Shown: one piece after another, positions 1-11,605 of the stretch | Layout: each line of letters starts with the position of its first letter | Numbering within the stretch: position 1 is the stretch's first letter | DNA from: Terriglobia bacterium | Lineage (GTDB): Bacteria > Acidobacteriota > Vicinamibacteria > Vicinamibacterales > CAVVIG01 | DNA: 64,000 nt | Assembly: GCA_020073005.1 (NCBI GenBank) | Contig: JAIQFX010000022.1 | Location: 1-64,000, forward strand | Direction: 5' to 3' | Program-made: the position numbers and the translations under genes | The notes under the pieces: generated by a model | Database searches by the model: none | Told to the model about the DNA's origin: nothing | What the model saw: only the letters and a program-made list of their open reading frames with translations

Positions 1-1
1 G

Positions 2-710
2 GCGAACTGGCTCATCTACGAGGGCAAGAAGACCGGCCACGACTACACGGTCGTCTCGCTCGACCTGCCCAACAGCGCCTACGCCGCGACGTTCGAGGTC
101 ACCGACGTTGCGGGGCCGGCGTATCACCCCAGCCTGCTCCGCACGGTTCTCTTCGAGGAGCAGTTCGTCATCAGCTTCGTCGACGCGCTCGAGGCGCAGC
201 TCGGCAACGTCACGAGCCGGATCGCCGCCGTCATGGGCGGCAGCCTGGGCGGCAACCTGTCGCTGCTCCTGGCCGGCGGGAATGACGGGGCTCATCAATA
301 CCTCAACCAGCGCGGCTGGCTCAAGACGATCGTCGCCTGGTCCGTCACCGCCACGTCGCCCTCGACCTTCCTGGGTATCCTCTCGAACGGGCTCGCGGGG
401 TCGTACCTGGGCGGCCTCAAGGCCGGCGCCACGAACAGCGAGTTGACCGGAACGCCCCCGCGGGACCACGCGATGGAGACCAGGTACCTCGGCAAGGTGT
501 ACCTCGACCCGCTCTCCCCGGGCTACGTCGGCGTCGTTCCCTTCATTCCGGCGGATCCGATCATGTGGTTCCGCGGCGACGACGACTGGCAGGTTTCGGC
601 ACCGGGAGGGGCTGTTCGGGCGACGGGCCCCCGTGCCGCTAATTCTGCAGAAGATCCACGCTCACCACACTCTCACGCCTACGTTCAACGTTCAGCGGGA
701 ATTCTTCTGA
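2..710 (+). CDS. alpha/beta hydrolase, 5' partial, frameshifted near the 3' end
   Basis: The gene enters from the left edge, open in frame 2 from base 2. The nucleophile elbow GGSLGG at about 233-250, after a run of hydrophobic strand residues, marks the alpha/beta hydrolase fold (homoserine acetyltransferase-like or esterase-like; the substrate cannot be told). Frame 2 stays open to 814, but its last part reads as Arg/Ser-rich noise. Frame 3 from about 603 gives a natural-looking tail (REGLFGRRAPVPL, then ILQKIHAHH, ending NVQREFF) that stops at TGA 708-710. A one-base shift around 585-605 therefore joins the two halves. Either this is an assembly error or the gene is broken. With the stop at 710 the gene meets the convergent S1 gene tail to tail, overlapping by 19 bp. 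Confidence 0.6.
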
Positions 711-1888
711 CCGAGGGCGCCGCGAAGCCGATCGGCGAGCGATCCGAATCCTTTCGCCGGCGCCGCCTCCTCGCGTTCGGCGGACTCACGCGCTTCGTCG
801 ACTGTGGACGGTGACGCCGCCGCCGCGCGCGACGACCCCTCCGGCACGAGCGCGACACCGATCCGCTTCTTCACCGGATCGATGCTGAGGATCTCGAACG
901 CCGCTGTCATTCCGACGGTAATCGATCGAGACCACGCGCCGGATCGCCCCGACGCCTCGAACGTGGACGCGTGCGCCAGCCCTTCGACGCCCGGCTCCAG
1001 CTCGACGAACGCGCCGAAGTCCGCGAGGCGCGTCACGCGGCCGCTGCGCACCTGGCCCACCTCGTACGTCGTCTGGACCGCCGACCACGGATCGGCCGTC
1101 AGCTGCTTCAACCCGAGCGCGATCTTCTGCGTCTCCTCGTCAACGCGCAGGACCTTGACGGTGATCTCCTCGCCCGGCGTCACGACCTGCGCGGTATCCG
1201 ACACGCGCGCCCATGCCATCTCGGAGACGTGCAGCAGACCCTGCACGCCGGCCCCGAGGTCCACGAACGCGCCGAACTCGCGCACGGACGTGACCCGTCC
1301 GGTCATCACCGCGCCGACGACGATCGATCGCCGGACCTCCACGGCATTCGCGCGCTGCTCGTCTTCCAGCAGCGCGCGTCTGGAGACGATGACGTTCCGT
1401 CCGCCTTCCTTGTATTCGATGATGTGAAACGCATACACGCGTCCGATGTGCTGCGCCGGATCGGTGTTCCGGACGATGTCGATCTGCGAGATCGGGCAGA
1501 ACGCGCGCTGGCGGCCGATGCGCACTTCGTATCCGCCTTTCACGGCCTGGTCGACTTTGCCCTCCACCGGCAGACGGGCGCGGTAGGCGTCTTCGAGCCG
1601 CTTGTCGGTCACGGTCCCGCGCGCCAGCCGCCGCGAGAGCGTGAGCCCGCCCTCGGTGGACACCACCATCGCCTGGATGCGATCGCCGACCGCGACGTCG
1701 AGCGCCCCGTCGGCGTCCTTCAGTTCCGCGATCTCGATCATGGCCTCGCCTTTGCCGCCGACGTTGACGAACGCCACTTCGGGGCCGATGGCGACGATCG
1801 TGCCCTCGATCGTCTGCCCTTTCTCGTGTCGCTTCGCCTGGAGCGACGCCTCGAACATCGACGCGAAATCTTCATCGGGCTCGGTCAC
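692..1888 (-). CDS. S1 RNA-binding domain protein (RpsA-like, four S1 repeats)
   Basis: 398 residues. Four S1 (OB-fold) repeats can be read at roughly residues 22-90, 105-175, 193-263 and 277-350. The last two carry the classic G-x-V-T-x-x-x-x-F-G-A-F-V pattern (VTSVREFGAFVDL and VTRLADFGAFVEL), followed by GLLHVSE and GLAHAS. Bacterial ribosomal protein S1 usually has four to six repeats and is longer, so this may be a short S1 or a paralogue that binds single-stranded RNA on the ribosome or in decay complexes. The C-terminal 45 residues are Ala/Ser/Glu-rich and probably disordered. The ATG at 1888 is preferred because the first S1 repeat starts soon after it. The gene stands alone and converges on the truncated hydrolase. 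Confidence 0.85.
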   Translation of the reverse strand: MTEPDEDFASMFEASLQAKRHEKGQTIEGTIVAIGPEVAFVNVGGKGEAMIEIAELKDADGALDVAVGDRIQAMVVSTEGGLTLSRRLARGTVTDKRLEDAYRARLPVEGKVDQAVKGGYEVRIGRQRAFCPISQIDIVRNTDPAQHIGRVYAFHIIEYKEGGRNVIVSRRALLEDEQRANAVEVRRSIVVGAVMTGRVTSVREFGAFVDLGAGVQGLLHVSEMAWARVSDTAQVVTPGEEITVKVLRVDEETQKIALGLKQLTADPWSAVQTTYEVGQVRSGRVTRLADFGAFVELEPGVEGLAHASTFEASGRSGAWSRSITVGMTAAFEILSIDPVKKRIGVALVPEGSSRAAAASPSTVDEARESAEREEAAPAKGFGSLADRLRGALGQKNSR

Positions 1889-2008
1889 TGCAATCTCCCC
1901 GGTGCCATGATGTTCACATATTCGTGACTATTCGTGAAGGCCGAGGCAGTTTCCAGTTGCTGCGTCGTGCGTGGCTGAACCGATCGATTTCCGCGCTACA
2001 CTCCGCGC

Positions 2009-2524
2009 ATGACGTCCTCGAACCGAAGCACCGCAGCGATATCCGCAGCCGTCCTCGCGCTGGCCGCGAGCGTCGCTTCCCTGCTGGCGCAGTCCACGCC
2101 CGGCGTCATCTCCGGTCCAGTCGGTCCGAGCCCGTACGACATCGTCCGCGGCTGGCATAAGCCGTTCTCCGAACCCGGGTTCACGTTCGGCGGCAACTCC
2201 GGCGTCTTCGCGGAATCGCCCAACCGCATCTTCGTCGCGCAACGCGGCGAGTACAAGCTGCCCAACCCGGTGCCGCCGACGTTCGCGGGATTCGCGGGAT
2301 CGATTGGCATCAACGTGCTCAGCGCCACCGCCGGCCGCGTCTGGAAAAACTGTCTCTACACGCTCGACGCGAACGGCAACGTCAAGGAACGGTGGGCGGA
2401 CGGCAAACATTTCGGCAAGCCGCAGGACGTCGCGTTTCTGCCGGACGGCCGGATCCTCATCAACACGACGGCCGATCCCGCAAATCCGTCCGCCGTGGTC
2501 CGCCCGATCGACTCGATGAGCTGA
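2009..2524 (+). CDS. exported beta-propeller (NHL-like) protein, shortened
   Basis: 171 residues. Residues 1-28 form a signal peptide (polar start, Ala/Leu-rich core, cut near SLLAQ). The mature part opens like the exported NHL/six-bladed propeller proteins of this phylum: a GGNSGVFAESPNRIFVAQRGE blade, then TLDANGNVKERW. It jumps directly to a second propeller-type strand (KPQDVAFLPDGRILI) and stops. A complete propeller needs several hundred residues, so the middle and the end appear to be missing. It may be a deletion remnant or an assembly joint, and similar joints occur elsewhere in this window. No ligand or enzymatic function can be assigned. Confidence 0.5.
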   Translation: MTSSNRSTAAISAAVLALAASVASLLAQSTPGVISGPVGPSPYDIVRGWHKPFSEPGFTFGGNSGVFAESPNRIFVAQRGEYKLPNPVPPTFAGFAGSIGINVLSATAGRVWKNCLYTLDANGNVKERWADGKHFGKPQDVAFLPDGRILINTTADPANPSAVVRPIDSMS

Positions 2525-2547
2525 ATTACAGCCCCGGGGAGGAGCGG

Positions 2548-2931
2548 ATGGAGCGATCTGTTGAAGTCCTTGCCATCATTCTGTTCGGAGTCCTTGGTCT
2601 CTCGCACATCCTGCAACCCAAGGCCTGGGCGGAGTTCTTCATCCTCCTACGCGGCAAGGGGGAAGCCGGCGTCTTCGTGGACGGGTTTCTGAATCTGCCA
2701 CTGGCAGGCATCATCATCGGGTTCCATAACGTATGGTCTGGGATGCCTGTAGTGCTTACGCTGGTGGGCTGGGGCCTCTTCATCAAGAGCCTGCTTCGGT
2801 TCTGCCTACCGAAACAGGGGCTGATGATGATGGCGCGGGTGTCCGTGGAGCGGTCCTGGGAGTTCCAGGTGGCTGGTGCCGGCCTTCTGGTCCTTGCCGG
2901 CCTCCTTGGCTATGGGGTCTACGCTGGCTAG
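2548..2931 (+). CDS. small four-helix membrane protein, unknown function
   Basis: 127 residues. The start at ATG 2548 is supported by a strong GGGGAGGAG ribosome site ending about four bases upstream; a longer reading frame begins further left but lacks one. Four hydrophobic segments can be seen at about residues 6-24, 44-62, 66-84 and 105-125, so it should sit in the inner membrane. The codon use and GC are slightly lower than in the neighbours. I do not recognise the family. It follows the shortened propeller gene by 23 bp and could share its transcript. Confidence 0.7.
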   Translation: MERSVEVLAIILFGVLGLSHILQPKAWAEFFILLRGKGEAGVFVDGFLNLPLAGIIIGFHNVWSGMPVVLTLVGWGLFIKSLLRFCLPKQGLMMMARVSVERSWEFQVAGAGLLVLAGLLGYGVYAG

Positions 2932-3010
2932 CATCACACTGGAACCAAGACCGACCGCGACATTCAACGACGCTGGTATGATCCCGTAGTTCGTCAACGA
3001 GGAGAGGGCG

Positions 3011-3559
3011 ATGCACAAGACCATGATTGCGGCGGCGCTTGCGGCGGGTGTGATGTTCGGGTACGCCGGCCGGGCGTGGACGCAGACGGATCAGAAGCTG
3101 CCAATGGCCGGCTACGCCGCGGCGAAGGACATTCCCGGCGCACGCGAGCTGCCGAATCCCGAGGTCGACTACAAGGTCGTGTTCTCCGTGGCGGCGGTCG
3201 CGAAGCCCGACGAGATTCACCCGACGCTGAAGACCATCGCGCTCTACCTGAACACGCTCGCCCACAACGGCGTACCGGCCGGCCATCGGCACATCGCCGC
3301 CGTGTTCCACCAGGGCGGCGGCGACGCCGTGCTCGCCAACGACGTGTACAAGGCGCGCCACAACGGCACGAACAATCCGAATATCGCACTGCTCCACGAG
3401 CTGAAACAGGCGGGCGTCGAGCTCCGCGTCTGCGGACAGGGACTGCTCGGCAAGAAGGTCGATCCGAAAGACGTGCTGCCCGACGTCCAGGTGGACCTCT
3501 GGGCGATGACGACGATGGTCAACCTGCAGCTCCGGGGCTACGTCCGCATCGGCGGCTAG
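3011..3559 (+). CDS. exported DsrE-family protein
   Basis: 182 residues. The signal peptide is about residues 1-25 (cut near RAWTQ). The mature domain has the DsrE/DsrF-like pattern: a first strand YKVVFSVAA, an ALYLNTLAHNGVPAGHRHIAAVFHQGGGDAVLAND stretch seen in single pieces, then a conserved Cys in LRVCGQG followed by a predicted helix. DsrE-like proteins are small sulfur-relay or sulfur-binding folds; the exported single-domain type is widespread and of uncertain role. The Cys at about residue 141 is the plausible sulfur carrier. An AGGAG-like site lies just upstream of ATG 3011. The gene is monocistronic as far as can be seen. Confidence 0.8.
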   Translation: MHKTMIAAALAAGVMFGYAGRAWTQTDQKLPMAGYAAAKDIPGARELPNPEVDYKVVFSVAAVAKPDEIHPTLKTIALYLNTLAHNGVPAGHRHIAAVFHQGGGDAVLANDVYKARHNGTNNPNIALLHELKQAGVELRVCGQGLLGKKVDPKDVLPDVQVDLWAMTTMVNLQLRGYVRIGG

Positions 3560-3630
3560 CCTAGCGGCCGTATGCGCAGCTGAGAGCCCGCTCTGCTACT
3601 TTGCCAGTCCCGCTCGACTGTCGACACGCC

Positions 3631-3665
3631 TTGCGCTTCTACATGTGATGCGATATAGGTAGAAG
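3631..3665 (+). promoter_or_regulatory. candidate promoter overlapping an inverted repeat, ahead of padR
   Basis: TTGCGC (3631-3636), 17 bases, then TATAGG (3654-3659) is an acceptable sigma-70 pair placed 20 bases before the GTG start of the PadR gene. CTTCTAC at 3636-3642 and GTAGAAG at 3659-3665 form a perfect 7-bp inverted repeat whose halves flank the -35/-10 spacer. PadR proteins commonly repress their own operon through dyad operators, so this is a natural candidate site. Confidence 0.45.
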
Positions 3666-3678
3666 TCCGAGGTGTAGA

Positions 3679-4016
3679 GTGCCGGACAAATCCGATCTGC
3701 CCCAGGGCACGCTCGACCTGTTGATCCTTCAAGTCGTCGCCGCCGGGGCCATTCACGGCTACGCCATCGCGCAACGCCTTCAGCTGATCTCGCGCGACGT
3801 CGTCCAGGTCCCGCAGGGCTCGCTCTATCCCGCGCTGCACCGACTCGAAAACCGCGGGCTGCTGACCGCGGACTGGAAGATGTCGGACACCGGTCGCGAG
3901 TCGAAGTTCTATCGCCTCACGGCAAAAGGACGAAAGCGGCTGAAAGAAGAGGCAGCCAGCTGGCTTCGGTTGACGGAGGCGATCGAACTGATTCTCAAGC
4001 CCGCGGGAGGATCACG

Positions 4017-4020
<4 letters not shown>
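3679..4020 (+). CDS. PadR-family transcriptional regulator
   Basis: 113 residues with a GTG start. The whole protein is one PadR winged-helix domain: GTLDLLILQ, then HGYAIAQRL, the wing-preceding QGSLYPALHRLE, and the C-terminal helix KFYRLTAKGRKRL. PadR dimers act as ligand- or stress-responsive repressors. The stop overlaps the ATG of the FtsX-type permease gene by four bases (ATGA), so the two are translated together. This PadR + ADOP pairing is a hallmark of Acidobacteriota. Autorepression through the dyad at 3636-3665 is inferred. Confidence 0.93.
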
Positions 4021-6686
<2,666 letters not shown>

Positions 6687-6810
6687 TGAGCGGCGCCTCT
6701 CCGCACCCGTGCTGATAGGTCGCCAGTAACGGCGAACTATTTCCGATGCGCCTTCGAATGGCTTACTCTTATGTGGTCGCGAAATTGCGCGAGCGTGAGG
6801 AGATACATAC

Positions 6811-8037
6811 ATGAAGACGTTTCTGAATGCGGCGCTGCTCCTGACTCTGGTGTCGGGCACGGCGCGCGCACAGATCAACGCGGGCCAGCTGAAGCCGGAA
6901 CCGAGCCTGCCGTTCACGATGACCCAGGTGGCGGAGTTCAAACTCCCGTGGCGCATGGCCTTCCTGCCCGATGGACGCATGCTCATCACCGAAAAAGTCG
7001 GCCCGGTCTGGCTCGTGACGCAGCAAGGCGAGAAAACGCCGGTCGACAACGTGCCGGCGGTTCTGTGGCAGGGGCAAGGCGGCATGCTGGGGGTGTTCCT
7101 GTCGCCGAAGTACGCGACCGACCACAACATCTACCTTACTTATGCGGAGCCGGGCGATGAGCCGGGGACGTCAGGCCTCGCGCTGGCACGGGCCCGCCTG
7201 ACCCTTGGCGCGGGCAAGGCGAGTCTGGACGGATTGCAGGTGCTGTGGCGTGACATGCCCAAGGGCCGCGGCGGGCAGTTCGGCGCGCAGATCGCGTTTT
7301 CGCCGGACGGCCGGTTCCTGTTCCTGACGGTCGGCGATCGCCAGCGCATGACGCCCGCGCAGGATCCGAACACGGAGGTGGGCAAGATCCTGCGCCTGAC
7401 GCTTGACGGCAAGCCCGCGCCGGGCAATCCGATGGCGGGCAAGACGGGCGGGGTCACCCGGTTCTTGATCAATCCACCGCGCGATACGGAAACTGCGAAG
7501 ACCGCGCCGGTCGTCGGCACGTACACAGTCGAGGGACCGAACCTGGCGCCCGCTGAAACATGGTCCAGCGGTCATCGGACGCCCTACGGTCTGGCGTTCG
7601 CGCCCGACGGACGTCTATGGGAAGTGGAGCACGGCCCGAGAGGCGGCGACGAGCTGAACCTGATCGAGCCGGGCAAGAATTACGGCTGGCCGCTTGTTTC
7701 CTACGCCGTCAACTACGACGGCGTGCCGATCCCGAGTCCGGATACACGGCCGGATCTGACCAAGCCGGTCATCTACTGGACGCCGATCATCGCGCCGGGC
7801 AATCTCACGTTCTACAACGGCGCGATGTTCCCGCAGTGGAAAGGCTCGGCGCTGATGAGCGGGATTGCGACGCAGTCGCTCAACCGCATCACCTTCGACG
7901 GCAAGGGCGGAGCCACGCCCGCCGAACGCTGGAGCGTCGGCCACCGCATCCGCGACGTGGAAGTCGGTCCGGACGGCGCGCTGTGGCTGCTCGAGGACTC
8001 GAATCCCGGCGGGCTCTTCCGCGTCACGCCGAAGTAG
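6811..8037 (+). CDS. soluble PQQ-dependent aldose sugar dehydrogenase-like protein
   Basis: 408 residues. The signal peptide is residues 1-21 (cut after GTARA). The rest matches the glucose/sorbosone dehydrogenase six-bladed propeller family: LPWRMAFLPDGRMLITEKVG, GLLGV-type GGMLGVFLSPKYA, a GGQFGAQIAFSPDG strand, then SGHRTPYGLAFAPDGRLWEVEHGPRGGDELNLI and YGWPLVSY near the C-terminus, all diagnostic. The enzyme would oxidise aldose sugars in the periplasm with PQQ and calcium. A GAGGAG site precedes ATG 6811, about 10 bases upstream. The gene stands between the ADOP unit and a convergent PilZ gene. Confidence 0.88.
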   Translation: MKTFLNAALLLTLVSGTARAQINAGQLKPEPSLPFTMTQVAEFKLPWRMAFLPDGRMLITEKVGPVWLVTQQGEKTPVDNVPAVLWQGQGGMLGVFLSPKYATDHNIYLTYAEPGDEPGTSGLALARARLTLGAGKASLDGLQVLWRDMPKGRGGQFGAQIAFSPDGRFLFLTVGDRQRMTPAQDPNTEVGKILRLTLDGKPAPGNPMAGKTGGVTRFLINPPRDTETAKTAPVVGTYTVEGPNLAPAETWSSGHRTPYGLAFAPDGRLWEVEHGPRGGDELNLIEPGKNYGWPLVSYAVNYDGVPIPSPDTRPDLTKPVIYWTPIIAPGNLTFYNGAMFPQWKGSALMSGIATQSLNRITFDGKGGATPAERWSVGHRIRDVEVGPDGALWLLEDSNPGGLFRVTPK

Positions 8038-8051
8038 GGCCGCTCGCGCGC

Positions 8052-8807
8052 TCAATAGGAGGGCAGCGGATCCTGCGAGCAGTGACGCTTGCAGTAGTTC
8101 TCGAGAATGTCCCGGGCTGCGTCGGTGAACTCCATGCCGACCCGATAGAACGGGTCCGTTCGCAACTCGGGCCGCTCGAACATCGACCACGCGACGTGCG
8201 CCGCCAGGTGCACCCTATCGTTCGCGTCCGGCAGCACGATCTGGACCTTCTGGGTCGGACGGAGGGCTGACACCGACACCACCTGGGCGCCGAGGATGGA
8301 GATGTTCACGAGGTTCGCCCTCCCCTCTTCGACGACGGCGTTCAACGATTCGAGGACCTTGAAGCGGCTCGCGCGACGTGTGCCGGCGGTCTTCGTCTGC
8401 GCGCCAACAACCGGCGGCCGGTACACCACGGCGACCGGGCCCGCAGCGGCTGCGGCGACGGTGACGGATGGCGACTCCGTGGTTGCGGGCTGCGCCGCTC
8501 CGTACGGAGTCGTCGCCCAACTGCCGTTGGTGCGCACGACGAGCCGGATCGCCGACCCTCGAATCGCCAGCGCCTCGATGCGTGACAAGAACGTCTGCCC
8601 CTGCGGCCTCTCGGCGAACGCCGCGTCGACGGCGATGACCTTCGGGTGGTTCATCCGAATGCTGTCAAGAGCCGCGCCCAGGGTGCTCTCGCTGAACCAC
8701 ATCACACGGCCGGAGAGCGGCAATCCGCCACGGATGGAAGCCGTTTGCGCCGTATCGGCGACCAGAACCGTAATATCGGAAGGCATTGCCACCGAGACAT
8801 GGCGCAA
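8052..8807 (-). CDS. PilZ-domain protein with N-terminal receiver-like region
   Basis: 251 residues. Residues 1-80 look like a degenerate receiver or nucleotide-type fold (ITVLVADTAQTASIR, then KVIAVDAAFAERPQG). After a Pro/Ala linker the C-terminal half is a PilZ domain: the RRASRFKV arginine motif, then LVNISILGAQVVS and the VHLAAHVAWSMFE strand. PilZ domains bind cyclic di-GMP through RxxxR and D/NxSxxG; here R-R-A-S-R and N-I-S-I-L-G fit, so binding is plausible. The partner or output is not evident. The start at 8807 or at the Met seven codons later (8786) are both possible. Confidence 0.75.
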   Translation of the reverse strand: MRHVSVAMPSDITVLVADTAQTASIRGGLPLSGRVMWFSESTLGAALDSIRMNHPKVIAVDAAFAERPQGQTFLSRIEALAIRGSAIRLVVRTNGSWATTPYGAAQPATTESPSVTVAAAAAGPVAVVYRPPVVGAQTKTAGTRRASRFKVLESLNAVVEEGRANLVNISILGAQVVSVSALRPTQKVQIVLPDANDRVHLAAHVAWSMFERPELRTDPFYRVGMEFTDAARDILENYCKRHCSQDPLPSY

Positions 8808-8973
8808 CTCATGTGCCAGCGTGTACTCGGGCGATTTCCCTTGATCGCGAGTCTTGGGGCGCGCACGGATCCCGCTTTTGTCACGCTCCGCACAAATGTG
8901 ATCGTCAACCTCACACCCACGGCAGGCTCGCCCGTGGATGGGTATTCATCGCGGGCGATGTGGAATGTCGCGT

Positions 8974-9636
8974 CTACTTCTTCAGCACTGGATGCACCCA
9001 GCCCGCGGTGAGAATGCCCGGCGACGGCCGGAAGCTCAGGTAGTCCACGTGTTCCGGGATGTCGAGCCACCCGTGCACGACGCCGGCCGGCACGATGATG
9101 ATGTCCCCCGCCTTCACGACCTTCTTCACGGTCTCGTACGCCATGCCGCCGCACGTCGGCCCGTTCAGATCCGGCGAGAGGTTGTGCCGTCCGTTGACGA
9201 TGTAGCCGTCCGTGAACATCGTGCCGCTGCCGGAGACGATGTAATAGCCTTCGGTTTGTGAGTCGTGCGTGATGCCGCCGGCGGATCCGCCGGCGGGCGC
9301 CGTCGCCATCTGCCGTCCGCACGGCGTCGGCGCCGGAGCAGCGCCCCGGCCAGCCGCGGGCGCCGCGCCGCGCGCGGCGGCCCCTGCGACGGGAAGCATG
9401 ACGCCATTGACCGTCTTCGTGCGATGGACGATGCCGATGCTGAAGTTCTCGTGGCCGATGTCGACGGTCCTGACGTTCCGATCGGTGCCCTGGCCCTGCT
9501 GGTTGACGATGTCGATTTCTTCTTTCGTGATGTAGGTGGCTGTCAGGGGTTTCTTCGCACCCTGAGTCATGACGACGACGGGAATGAGCACGACCGCGAT
9601 CGCGACGCCGCCGAATACGAGCTTGCGCATACGCAC
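8974..9636 (-). CDS. membrane-anchored or exported cupin-fold protein
   Basis: 220 residues. Residues 4-24 form a hydrophobic anchor or uncleaved signal. The cupin fold is seen in the strands around SQTEGYYIVSGSGTMFTDG and AGDIIIVPAGVVHGWLDI, where the His of VHGW and the preceding glycines match cupin motif 2. An Ala/Gly/Pro-rich insertion of about 35 residues (about 85-120) interrupts the first strands. Cupins range from isomerases to dioxygenases and storage proteins, so no reaction is claimed. It sits 24 bp downstream of the M28 peptidase gene on the same strand and may be co-transcribed with it. Confidence 0.75.
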   Translation of the reverse strand: MRMRKLVFGGVAIAVVLIPVVVMTQGAKKPLTATYITKEEIDIVNQQGQGTDRNVRTVDIGHENFSIGIVHRTKTVNGVMLPVAGAAARGAAPAAGRGAAPAPTPCGRQMATAPAGGSAGGITHDSQTEGYYIVSGSGTMFTDGYIVNGRHNLSPDLNGPTCGGMAYETVKKVVKAGDIIIVPAGVVHGWLDIPEHVDYLSFRPSPGILTAGWVHPVLKK

Positions 9637-9660
9637 CTCCCCTTTCTCTGTGTTGATCGT

Positions 9661-11562
9661 TCAGATCAGCTTGGCCAACTGCGTGTCCACGAGCTTCGTG
9701 ATTGCCGCGCGATCGGTCGCCGACACCAGGCTGGCCACGCTGGTCGAGAGATCTTTCAATGCGGCCGCGCCCTTGTCGCGCGCGCCAGCTTCGACGTGCC
9801 TGAAGGCCGCCACGTACTGATCGAGCAAGCCGGTGTCCTTCACGGCGACGATCGCCAACTTGAGCTCGCCCCATCCGAGATCGATGACGCGGGGATCCAC
9901 GCGCATGAGCTCGCCGGCGATCTGCGCGAGGCCCGCGACCTGTTGCACGAAGTAGTTCTTGTCGAAGCCGTGTGGGCCGGCTTCGGTGTCCACCTGCGCG
10001 TAGGTCTGCGTCCATGCGCCCGGCCAGTCGCCGGCGAGACCGATGCCGGGGATCTTGTACGCGCGGCCCTTGTTCATCGGACTCTTGACGGTGCCCTGGA
10101 ATCCGCCGTTGACGCCGGGACCCGTATTCCCTGACTTGACGTCGACGCGCGGCCACGCATTGGCCGTCGCCGCGCGCGCGATGGCCTCCACCAGCCAGAT
10201 GTTGTTGTTGTGCACGTCCATCAAGCTGGTGATCACGCCGCCATCCTCGGGACGTTCGGCGGAGTACGCGTACTGATTGCCGCCGGGCCCCGTCTCGATC
10301 GTCTGTCGTCCGCCCATGTGCTCGACGCCGATCGTCGCCACGATCGATGTCAATTTCTCCGGATGGATCGTGTAGTAGTCGAACTGCGGCCAGCTCGCCT
10401 CGCCGCCGGGCATGAAATGGCGGCAGTCGAAGTAGAACGTCAGCGTGCGCGGCCGCTCGGCCCGCGGCACGCGGTTGAAGTACGACATGATCCCGAGCAG
10501 TCCGAAGCCGCCGTTCTCCTCGATGAGCGACATCGCGTCGGTGTGCGTCGCGAGGAGTACCTGCTGGTCCTGAGGCGTGCCGTAGTTGCGGCCAGGCAGG
10601 TGCGCGAGGATCGCCTTCCCCGTGTCACGCTGGAAGCGTGCAGTCAGCGTCAACGTGGCGATCTTCCCCGCCTTCGCATCGGCGACGACCTTCGCGCCGT
10701 TCACGCGATCGAGCGTGAGCGTCGGACAGTTGACGTAGGTCGCGCCGAGCCCGGCGCGTCCGTCGGGCGTGTAAACGCTGCGTTGCGCGAGCCCGAACGC
10801 GGCGCCCGGCGACAGATCGTAGACGACGACGATGCCCGCGGCGTGGCCCTTGATGCCGGCGGCCGCGAAGCGGTTCAGCTGACTCCAGACCCAGCGGCTG
10901 TGATACGACGTCGTGACGCTCGTCGGCGGCGGCGTGAACAGCGGCGCCCACTTCCCCGGCGATCGCCACTCGTAATCGGTGAGCGTGTAGTTGTCGAGGA
11001 ACGAGTTCGAGTACGGCGGAGCGGGCTGCGGCGCCGACTGACACACGAGAATCTTTCCCGCGATGTCGCTGTCGCGCGGCGGATGCGCCGGATCGTAGAA
11101 GACCATCCGCGCCGTGACGCCTTCGGGCGGCGTGGAGCCGGACGTCATGCCGTAGGACGCGACGGCCGGCACGGGCGTGCCGTCGGTGACGAGCTGTTCG
11201 ACGGCCTTCCCCGATCCGTGCTGGTGCGTGCGGCGATCCGGCCAGTCGTCAACGATGTAGTGGTCGTACGGGATCTCGACGTAGTCGAGATCGACGGCGC
11301 CGAACTCCGGCATCTTCGACACGAGGAACTCGGTGAAACGCTTCCAGCCCGCGCTGCCGGCGTAGGTCGGCCCGCACTGGCTCTTGAACACGTGCCAGTC
11401 CCAGGCCTGCTCGGGCGTGATCATGAGCCGTTGATTGATCCCTGGAAGGCTCTGCCCCCACAACGACCGGGGGGACAGGACCGTCCCGGCCGTCACCGCA
11501 GCGGCAGCCTTGAGGAACGTTCGGCGTGATGAACGTGGCCGCTGGCGCGGAGAATCACTCAT
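9661..11562 (-). CDS. Tat-exported M28-family metallopeptidase-like protein
   Basis: 633 residues. The N-terminus carries a twin-arginine signal (SRRTFLKA followed by an Ala/Val core), so the folded protein leaves by Tat. In the middle the M28 core can be read: VLLATHTDAMSLIEENGGFG supplies the HxD and EE metal-ligand/base pattern, and FYFDCRHFMPGG and GVEHMGG follow as in M28. A PA-like insertion (about 170-330) precedes it. At the C-terminus is a helical domain of about 120 residues with an uncertain role. It should cleave amino-terminal residues or act on small amides in the periplasm. It is divergent to the PQQ dehydrogenase gene, 43 bp apart. Confidence 0.75.
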   Translation of the reverse strand: MSDSPRQRPRSSRRTFLKAAAAVTAGTVLSPRSLWGQSLPGINQRLMITPEQAWDWHVFKSQCGPTYAGSAGWKRFTEFLVSKMPEFGAVDLDYVEIPYDHYIVDDWPDRRTHQHGSGKAVEQLVTDGTPVPAVASYGMTSGSTPPEGVTARMVFYDPAHPPRDSDIAGKILVCQSAPQPAPPYSNSFLDNYTLTDYEWRSPGKWAPLFTPPPTSVTTSYHSRWVWSQLNRFAAAGIKGHAAGIVVVYDLSPGAAFGLAQRSVYTPDGRAGLGATYVNCPTLTLDRVNGAKVVADAKAGKIATLTLTARFQRDTGKAILAHLPGRNYGTPQDQQVLLATHTDAMSLIEENGGFGLLGIMSYFNRVPRAERPRTLTFYFDCRHFMPGGEASWPQFDYYTIHPEKLTSIVATIGVEHMGGRQTIETGPGGNQYAYSAERPEDGGVITSLMDVHNNNIWLVEAIARAATANAWPRVDVKSGNTGPGVNGGFQGTVKSPMNKGRAYKIPGIGLAGDWPGAWTQTYAQVDTEAGPHGFDKNYFVQQVAGLAQIAGELMRVDPRVIDLGWGELKLAIVAVKDTGLLDQYVAAFRHVEAGARDKGAAALKDLSTSVASLVSATDRAAITKLVDTQLAKLI

Positions 11563-11605
11563 AAGTTCGCGTGATTATAGTGTCCGTGGACTATCATTCC
11601 GCACC